A stretch of DNA of 5,492 nt, taken from contig PWOD01000069.1 in assembly GCA_003557545.1 (NCBI GenBank), positions 1-5,492 on the forward strand, written 5' to 3'. Source of the stretch: a bacterium (GTDB lineage Bacteria > T1Sed10-126). The notes below the pieces were generated by a model that saw only the letters and a list, made by a program, of their open reading frames with translations, was not told where the DNA came from and made no database searches. Positions 1 through 3,696 of this stretch are shown here, in pieces. The position numbers and the translations under genes were made by a program. The first letter of the stretch is position 1, and every line of letters starts with the position of its first letter.

Positions 1-121
1 GGACAGTAATATCTCCGCCGGATTTGGTTTTGTTTACGATAATATCACCCTTGACTATGCATTTACTCCGGGCGATGATATTGATGACGTAAACAACCTG
101 TTCGTCAGCTTTCAGTTTTAA
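1..121 (+). CDS. Outer-membrane beta-barrel protein, C-terminal fragment
   Basis: Reading from base 2, an open frame of 39 codons ends at a TAA at 119-121; the start lies outside the window. The peptide alternates hydrophobic and polar residues in short strands separated by a turn rich in Gly, Asp and Asn, and ends in FVSFQF. A last strand with a terminal Phe is the usual recognition signal of outer-membrane beta-barrels for the Bam machinery. It could belong to the PorV/PorQ-like family or to an SLH-type porin; forty residues are too few to choose. It is separated from the next gene by a strong terminator, so it closes its own transcription unit. The class (barrel) is fairly sure, the family is not. 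Confidence 0.6.
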   Translation, partial: DSNISAGFGFVYDNITLDYAFTPGDDIDDVNNLFVSFQF

Positions 122-130
122 CTGTCAGCT

Positions 131-153
131 CTGACTGCAGCCAGATCAGTCAG
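131..153 (+). repeat. Small stem-loop after the barrel gene
   Basis: CTGACTG (131-137) and CAGTCAG (147-153) form a perfect 7-bp stem around a 9-base loop, starting 9 bases after the barrel stop codon. It is followed by AT-rich sequence but not by a proper T run, so it is more likely a 3'-end stabilising hairpin or chance pairing than a second terminator. The convincing terminator lies about 40 bases further on. Confidence 0.35.
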
Positions 154-189
154 CTAATTTATTTAAACAAGCAATTACACAGTAATATC

Positions 190-226
190 CACCCTGTTCC
201 AGTTACGGAGCAGGGTGTTGTTTTTT
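190..226 (+). terminator. Intrinsic terminator of the barrel gene
   Basis: An 11-bp stem (190-200 pairing with 207-217) contains one internal T-G wobble and is closed by the 6-base loop AGTTAC. It runs directly into TTGTTTTTT (218-226). This is a textbook Rho-independent terminator on the plus strand. It ends 29 bases before the ATG of the rhodanese gene, so it insulates that gene from the barrel gene unless there is read-through. Confidence 0.88.
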
Positions 227-255
227 CTATTATCTGCTTCCTGGACCGGTGAAGC

Positions 256-699
256 ATGGGACGTAAGAATTACTTTTTAGTTCTGTTACTATCTTTTCTA
301 TTGATTTTCGGAGCTGGAGGCTGTCAGCCAGAGGATTCTGCTTCTCAACTGACCGAGGCGGATGAACAGCCGGTTGCTCAGGTGGTTAATCTTGGTCCCC
401 AAGAGGCTGCCAGGTTGCTGGATGAACAGCAAGAGATCCAGGTGCTTGATCTGCGGACTCCAGCTGAATACTACAGCGGTTATCTTCCGGAAGCTCAGTT
501 GGTGCCGCTTGATCATCCCTATTTCTGGCAAATTATTGAAGAGTATTTTACCGCCACTCCGCTGTTAATCTACTGTCGAACCGGTAATAGAACCGGTAAT
601 GTTGTGGAGCAAATAGCTCAGCTTACGGACTATCCAGTATACCATCTGGACAGCGGTATTGTGGACTGGCAGGGCGCTGGCAAACCATTGTTTTATTAA
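256..699 (+). CDS. Rhodanese-domain lipoprotein
   Basis: The 147-residue product begins with a basic N-terminus, a hydrophobic stretch (residues 6-18) and GAGGC with Cys23, which reads as a lipoprotein signal peptide. The -3 residue is Ala instead of the usual Leu, so the lipobox is slightly weak. A short Gln/Glu-rich linker leads to one rhodanese domain (about 45-147): DLRTPAEY at 65-72, the active-site loop CRTGNRT with catalytic Cys107, and the closing GIVDW motif (134-138). Cys107 would carry a persulfide and transfer sulfur outside the cytoplasm, anchored to a membrane; the physiological donor and acceptor are unknown. The ATG is preceded by GGTGA (248-252), which pairs with the 16S tail. 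It is the first of three co-directional genes, 37 bases before the next. Single-domain exported rhodaneses are common and usually uncharacterised. Family assignment is secure; substrate is not. Confidence 0.9.
   Translation: MGRKNYFLVLLLSFLLIFGAGGCQPEDSASQLTEADEQPVAQVVNLGPQEAARLLDEQQEIQVLDLRTPAEYYSGYLPEAQLVPLDHPYFWQIIEEYFTATPLLIYCRTGNRTGNVVEQIAQLTDYPVYHLDSGIVDWQGAGKPLFY
578..600 (+). repeat. 12-bp-period tandem repeat in the rhodanese active-site loop
   Basis: GAACCGGTAAT occurs at 578-588 and again at 590-600, separated by one A, giving two in-frame copies of Arg-Thr-Gly-Asn directly after catalytic Cys107. The first copy plus the next Arg forms the normal CxxxxR loop, so the family motif is intact. 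The repeat may be a recent four-codon duplication or simply conserved RTGNRT sequence with matching codons. Confidence 0.7.
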
Positions 700-736
700 C
701 AGAACTGAATAAAATCTGGCAGGAGGGCTAATCGTC

Positions 737-1201
737 ATGGATAAACAGCTTATACAGAATTTGAGCAACCTTGAGCTGCTGCGTGGACTTGATAGTGAAC
801 CGTTGATTTATATGGCGGAGCAGGGCAGGGTGTTGGATTTTTTTAATGGTGACGTGCTGTTCGAAGAGGGGGAAACTACTGCCCATACCCTCTATTTTGT
901 TTTGAGCGGAACTGTCGCAGTGGTTAAGGCGATGCGAAATTCCGAGCGGGATCTGGCAATTCTTAAGCCGGGTGATTATTTTGGTGAATTTGCTCTGTTT
1001 TCTAATGAGCCCCGCCAGGCTAAGATCGAGTTTCGTGAACAGAGTCGCCTGTTTGAGCTGTCCGATGAGGTGCTCGACAAAATGAAAGAGCAGTATCCCC
1101 TGGCTCTGATCAAGTTTTATGAGAATATGTTTGCTCAGGTGGCAAAACGCTTCAAACAGATGTCTGTTAAAGCTGAAAAAAGCACCTTCTGGATTCGGTG
1201 A
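737..1201 (+). CDS. Stand-alone cyclic-nucleotide-binding-fold protein (no HTH)
   Basis: The 154-residue protein matches the CRP/FNR sensor fold from about residue 12 to 115: an N-terminal helix (LELLRGLD), the strand-turn FEEGE (42-46), LYFVLSGTV (52-60), LKPGDYFGEFAL (76-87) and PRQAKIEF (92-99). The rest (about 112-145) is a helix like the CRP dimerisation helix, and the chain then stops, so the DNA-binding helix-turn-helix of CRP is absent. In the phosphate-binding cassette Glu84 and Arg93 are kept, but the Ser/Thr that normally follows the Arg is Gln94; cAMP binding is therefore uncertain. AGGAGGG (721-727) lies 9 bases before the ATG. It sits 37 bases after the rhodanese gene and 49 before the Nfu gene, so it probably acts as a sensor or regulatory partner by protein contact. 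No cysteines are present, so it is not an FNR-type Fe-S sensor. Confidence 0.85.
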   Translation: MDKQLIQNLSNLELLRGLDSEPLIYMAEQGRVLDFFNGDVLFEEGETTAHTLYFVLSGTVAVVKAMRNSERDLAILKPGDYFGEFALFSNEPRQAKIEFREQSRLFELSDEVLDKMKEQYPLALIKFYENMFAQVAKRFKQMSVKAEKSTFWIR

Positions 1202-1250
1202 TCCCGATTATAGGCAGAACATTTTTAGAGATTAATTGGAGGTTATAATA

Positions 1251-1475
1251 ATGCAACAAGAGGTTGAACAGGTATTGAATAAGGTCCGCCCGGCACTGGA
1301 GGCCGACGGTGGAGGAATTGAACTGGTTGAAGTAACTGAAGATGGTCTGGTCAGGGTCCGTCTGACCGGTGCCTGTGGAGGCTGTCCGATGTCCCAGATG
1401 ACTCTATCACAGCTGGTCGAGCGGGCGTTGAAAGAGGAGTTAGATGGTGTAACCGGGGTTGAAGCGGTTCTCTAA
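1251..1475 (+). CDS. NifU C-terminal-domain (Nfu-type) Fe-S cluster protein
   Basis: The 74-residue product is essentially a bare Nfu domain: the helix EQVLNKVRPALEADGGGIELV, strands around VRVRLTG, and the hallmark CGGCP with Cys42 and Cys45, followed by the helix starting SQMTLSQLVE. In this family the CxxC of two subunits holds a bridging 4Fe-4S cluster for delivery to apoproteins in the cytoplasm. It lacks the IscU-like and ferredoxin domains of full NifU and the A-type domain of E. coli NfuA; this minimal form is common. I chose the ATG at 1251 because GGAGGT (1238-1243) stands 7 bases before it; an upstream TTG at 1236 lies inside that ribosome site and is not credible. It is the last gene of the plus-strand cluster, and its stop is 26 bases from the end of the convergent sulfur-carrier gene, with no GC-rich terminator between. 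Confidence 0.93.
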   Translation: MQQEVEQVLNKVRPALEADGGGIELVEVTEDGLVRVRLTGACGGCPMSQMTLSQLVERALKEELDGVTGVEAVL

Positions 1476-1501
1476 ACTGTTTTAAATTTTAAACTGGTTG
1501 A

Positions 1502-1735
1502 TTAGCCCCCCCCGGCTGGAAGATAGAGAAATATTCTATCCCCGTCCTTCAGCTGTTGCCGTCGGCTGCCTTGCTCTCCGTTAACAAAGGCCGTGATGTG
1601 TCGCACATCAGGACCGGTAAGCCCTGCCTGTTTGAGAAACTCTCCCACTGTCAGCCCTTGATCTACCTGGACAGTACTGTTGTTTGGGAAGTTAGGCAGA
1701 TCTAAAAAACTCACGTATTCCAGCTCTATCTCCAT
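1502..1735 (-). CDS. MoaD/ThiS-family ubiquitin-like sulfur carrier
   Basis: The 77-residue product has the beta-grasp layout: strand MEIELEYV, a middle section with LTVGEFLKQAGL (28-39), the family signature ITAFVNGE (47-54), LKDGDRIFLYLP (62-73), and a Gly tail. In this family the C-terminal Gly-Gly is adenylated by a MoeB/ThiF-like enzyme and converted to a thiocarboxylate that donates sulfur to molybdopterin, thiazole or another acceptor. The Leu-Pro-Ala-Gly-Gly ending resembles MoaD more than ThiS, but no E1 or MoaE/ThiG gene is visible nearby, so the pathway is open. The tail is Gly-Gly-Gly, one residue longer than usual, written within a C8 run on the plus strand. I chose the ATG at 1735 with GGTGA (1745-1741) 5 bases upstream; the GTG at 1744 lies within that ribosome site. 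It has its own likely promoter in the gap upstream. Confidence 0.85.
   Translation of the reverse strand: MEIELEYVSFLDLPNFPNNSTVQVDQGLTVGEFLKQAGLTGPDVRHITAFVNGEQGSRRQQLKDGDRIFLYLPAGGG
1506..1513 (-). repeat. C8/G8 homopolymer at the sulfur-carrier C-terminus
   Basis: Eight consecutive C on the plus strand (G on the coding strand) encode the last glycines, immediately before the TAA stop. Gain or loss of one base would change or remove the normal stop and extend the tail beyond Gly-Gly, which family knowledge says would block thiocarboxylate formation. It is a candidate slippage site or a sequencing-error hotspot. Confidence 0.8.
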
Positions 1736-1803
1736 AAAAATCACCAGTTATATCCGATTTAACCATTATTGCCGGTACCAATTGCTGATACCTCTCTTAT
1801 ATA

Positions 1804-1832
1804 ATAATAGCAGAAAGAAGCAGTTTGACCAA
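1804..1832 (-). promoter_or_regulatory. Candidate promoter of the sulfur-carrier gene
   Basis: Read on the minus strand, TTGGTC (1832-1827) is followed after exactly 17 bases by TATTAT (1809-1804), a one-mismatch -10 element. Transcription would begin near 1797 and give a leader of about 60 bases before the ATG at 1735. The -35 element keeps only the TTG, so this rests mainly on the -10 box, spacing and position. Confidence 0.4.
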
Positions 1833-2018
1833 CCTTCAGCCCTTCTTACAGCTTTGCAATTAATTCTGTTTTCAGCATCCTCTATTCTGGAACAGCAACT
1901 ATATTAATCGAACAGATTTTCAACCGTAATCTATGTCATTTTCTTTGTTTTTGTATTAATAAACAGTCATGCTGTTGGTTTATCTTGAACTGCTCTTATT
2001 TGCGGCGTAGATAATCCT

Positions 2019-2039
2019 CATCACAATAGATCTGTGATG
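2019..2039 (-). repeat. Inverted repeat abutting the cutA stop codon
   Basis: CATCACA (2019-2025) and TGTGATG (2033-2039) are perfect 7-base arms around a 7-base loop, ending next to the cutA stop (2042-2040). In the minus-strand transcript this would be a hairpin directly after the stop. No U tract follows, so it is not a standard intrinsic terminator; it may protect the mRNA 3' end or be a protein-binding palindrome. Confidence 0.45.
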
Positions 2040-2384
2040 TTAAGGCTGTCTGCTTTGGGCTGAATCTGTTAAACTGTCGAGCAGCCAGCTGCTATACTGG
2101 TCGCTACTGTCGGTCACCGGAATTACCAGTAGCTCCGGACAATCGTACGGGTGCTGTTCAAGCATCAGCTGTTTTACTTGGGGTAGGTTAGTTTCTGCAG
2201 TTTTGATTGTTAGCTGATATTCCTGGTTTTTTTCTAACTTGCCTCTCCACCGGTAAAAGGCTGTCTGCTCCGGCGAAACCGTTACACAGCCAGCCTGGCC
2301 TGATTTTATCAGTAGTTCGGCCAGCTGTTCCGCCTTATCCTGACAGTCAACAGTTGTCAGAATAAGTTGTAGTTGCTTCTTCAT
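2040..2384 (-). CDS. cutA: CutA1-family divalent-cation tolerance protein
   Basis: The 114-residue product has the whole CutA1 core: LILTTVDCQDKAEQLAELLI (8-27), the AGCVTV segment (31-36), YRWRGKLEKNQEY (44-56), the LTIKT strand (58-62), and HPYDCPELLVIPV (78-90) followed by YSSWL. CutA1 proteins are small, very stable trimers related to the PII fold. They are linked to copper and divalent-metal tolerance in E. coli, but their molecular role is poorly understood. Length is normal. The ATG lies 6 bases after the stop of the upstream TPR gene; GAGG (2390-2387) is only 2 bases from the ATG, which points to translation by coupling or re-initiation from that gene. The two are almost certainly co-transcribed. 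An MgtE-type transporter at the right edge of the window is the only other metal-related gene. Confidence 0.95.
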   Translation of the reverse strand: MKKQLQLILTTVDCQDKAEQLAELLIKSGQAGCVTVSPEQTAFYRWRGKLEKNQEYQLTIKTAETNLPQVKQLMLEQHPYDCPELLVIPVTDSSDQYSSWLLDSLTDSAQSRQP

Positions 2385-2390
2385 AACCTC

Positions 2391-3608
2391 TTAAAAGTAG
2401 CGCATCCTGTGGTATATCGAAACCCCATCTTCCACATATCCCAGCCGGTTTTCTATCAGTACCCGCAGCATACTCTCTTCCTCCGCCTCCATCTGCCAGG
2501 CAGTTTCCAGAACCTCACGGGCTTCTTCAAGCGCACCGCTTTCCTGCAGGGCAAACCCCAGGTCATAGTGTAGCCGGGGATTATCGGGATCCTCTTCGAT
2601 TCGTTGTTCGAGCAGCTCAATTATTTCGGAAGTTCGTTCAAATCCGGGATCGGCTTGAATTGCTCTGGCATAATGTTCTCCGGCCAGTATCGGCAGCTCC
2701 AACCGCTGGTAAACTCTCCCCAGTTGGTAGAAAGCCTCCGGGTTGCGGGGAAAAATCCGCAGGGCATCTCTTAGATATCTCTCTGCGTAAATGTACGATG
2801 CTGGAGCGGCAGATAGGGCGCTGAGTCTGCGATACTGTAATTTTTGTCGAAGCAGTAACCTTGGTAGCTCTACCAGTGCTGAAAATAGCTGGTTGTCCAG
2901 CTGGGTGGCCGGGTTATCGGTTGATCGCGGGAGCTGCTGTTCAACCCGGTCAACTGCAGTCAGCAGGTTGTTGTGGCTTAGTTCGTAGCGGGCCATGGCA
3001 TCGGCGAATAGCTCTCCCGGTTCCAGCTCCTGGCGCAGCTCCTTTGCCCGAGCAGCGCGTTGTCTGATGGCTGCTAAAAACTCGCTTAATTCGTTGAGAA
3101 AATCATCCAGTTCTGCCTGACGCTGGGTCAGCTCCTGCTGGTACCACTGGTTTAGCTGTTCGGGGAGCTGTTCCTGCCAGTCGTCGGGAAGTTCCCAGTG
3201 AAAGGTCTCCTGGAGAAAACGTGATTGGAGCTCTTCTTCCAGCTGGCCGGCGCGTCGATCTTCACCGAGCCGCTGAAAAATCCAGTCTCTATCTCGAGCA
3301 GTTTCGGCCACCAGCTCCTCCAGCTCAAGGGTTACCGGTGTGATCTCCCCGGGAGCTGTGTCCCCCCGGTCTATCAGATACTCTGCTTCGGTGACCCGCA
3401 GATCGGAATGGCCTCTTGCACTGAGCGAATACCAGTACAGCAACCCACCCAGCAGGGATAGGACGACGATAAACATCAGGGCTATCCAGTGCATATCAAC
3501 TCGGATAAAATTGCTGTAGTCCTCGGGGGTCAGCGAATCCTCAATCGGCATCGATTCAGCGTTATTCTTTGTCGATGATCTGTTATGGTTCTTTTTCTTT
3601 TTTGTCAT
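2391..3608 (-). CDS. Single-pass membrane protein with C-terminal TPR repeats
   Basis: The 405-residue protein starts with a Lys-rich cytoplasmic tail (1-38), then one hydrophobic helix (about 41-62), and a long, probably extracytoplasmic, Glu/Gln/Leu/Arg-rich helical region (about 93-225) that may form coiled coil. The C-terminal third has TPR repeats: a partial one near 272-289, then EAFYQLGRVY to ADPGF (291-323) and LHYDLGFALQESGALEEA to the next helix (346-377). The basic tail before the helix favours an N-in topology. TPRs bind other proteins, so a scaffold or assembly role in the envelope is plausible, but I do not recognise a specific family. GGTGA (3619-3615) lies 6 bases before the ATG. 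A TATAAT promoter sits just upstream, and cutA follows after 6 bases. TPR sequence is easily overmatched, so similarity alone will not reveal function. Confidence 0.88.
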   Translation of the reverse strand: MTKKKKNHNRSSTKNNAESMPIEDSLTPEDYSNFIRVDMHWIALMFIVVLSLLGGLLYWYSLSARGHSDLRVTEAEYLIDRGDTAPGEITPVTLELEELVAETARDRDWIFQRLGEDRRAGQLEEELQSRFLQETFHWELPDDWQEQLPEQLNQWYQQELTQRQAELDDFLNELSEFLAAIRQRAARAKELRQELEPGELFADAMARYELSHNNLLTAVDRVEQQLPRSTDNPATQLDNQLFSALVELPRLLLRQKLQYRRLSALSAAPASYIYAERYLRDALRIFPRNPEAFYQLGRVYQRLELPILAGEHYARAIQADPGFERTSEIIELLEQRIEEDPDNPRLHYDLGFALQESGALEEAREVLETAWQMEAEEESMLRVLIENRLGYVEDGVSIYHRMRYF

Positions 3609-3637
3609 TTTTATTCACCATGATGATAAGTTTAGTA

Positions 3638-3667
3638 TTGACTGATAAATTATATCTTTTTTATCTA
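3638..3667 (+). promoter_or_regulatory. Weak candidate promoter of the nicotinate phosphoribosyltransferase gene
   Basis: TTGACT (3638-3643) is a near-consensus -35 box on the plus strand. After 18 bases it is followed by TATCTA (3662-3667), a poor -10 box; TAAAAT (3666-3671) is a better box but sits 22 bases away. The placement, 30 to 60 bases before the first start codon, is right. It overlaps the minus-strand promoter of the TPR gene. Confidence 0.3.
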
Positions 3668-3677
3668 AAATTACGAA
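3649..3677 (-). promoter_or_regulatory. Promoter of the TPR-cutA unit
   Basis: On the minus strand a perfect TATAAT (3654-3649) stands 17 bases after TTCGTA (3677-3672), a half-matching -35 element. The start of transcription would fall near 3642, leaving a leader of about 34 bases with GGTGA before the ATG at 3608. The perfect -10 box, exact spacing and position make this the best promoter in the window. Confidence 0.55.
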
Positions 3678-3687
3678 GAGTCACTGT

Positions 3688-3696
3688 GGAGGGGAG
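3688..3696 (+). promoter_or_regulatory. Ribosome binding site before the TTG start of pncB
   Basis: GGAGGGGAG runs straight into TTG at 3697. The GGAGG core has 4 bases of spacing, a little short but workable. It is the only strong site in front of a standard start codon in this frame, so it decides the start chosen here. Confidence 0.5.

Larger units (their letters stand above)
1745..2039. other. AT-rich intergenic gap between cutA and the sulfur-carrier gene
   Basis: This 295-base stretch separates two minus-strand genes and holds no convincing gene. Its right end carries a small inverted repeat just after the cutA stop; its left part carries a candidate minus-strand promoter for the sulfur-carrier gene. 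A second imperfect hairpin (AACAG 1962-1966 with CTGTT 1972-1976) lacks a T run on either strand. I found no tRNA-like cloverleaf, recognisable riboswitch or repeat array. Open frames that cross it lack ribosome sites and protein-like composition. Confidence 0.6.

Noticed and set aside
1236-1250. TTG at 1236 as start of the Nfu gene
   Set aside because: The TTG overlaps the GGAGGT ribosome site that serves the ATG at 1251, and the five extra residues match nothing in the family.
1504-1517. AGCC/GGCT stem around the C run as a bidirectional terminator
   Set aside because: Only 4 bp, inside coding sequence, and not followed by a T run on either strand.
1736-1744. GTG at 1744 as start of the sulfur-carrier gene
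   Set aside because: It is part of the GGTGA ribosome site for the ATG at 1735, which gives the usual beta-grasp N-terminus.
1680-1907. Plus-strand open frame of 75 codons crossing the sulfur-carrier start and the gap
   Set aside because: It overlaps a clear family gene on the other strand, has no ribosome site, and its peptide has no recognisable domain.
1956-1985. Hairpin around AACAG/CTGTT as a cutA terminator
   Set aside because: The stem is 5 bp, extension needs a 4-base bulge, and the minus-strand continuation is A-rich rather than U-rich.
2791-3067. Overlapping plus-strand open frames within the TPR gene
   Set aside because: Antisense shadows; low-complexity Ser/Trp/Leu or Ala/Pro peptides with no family features.
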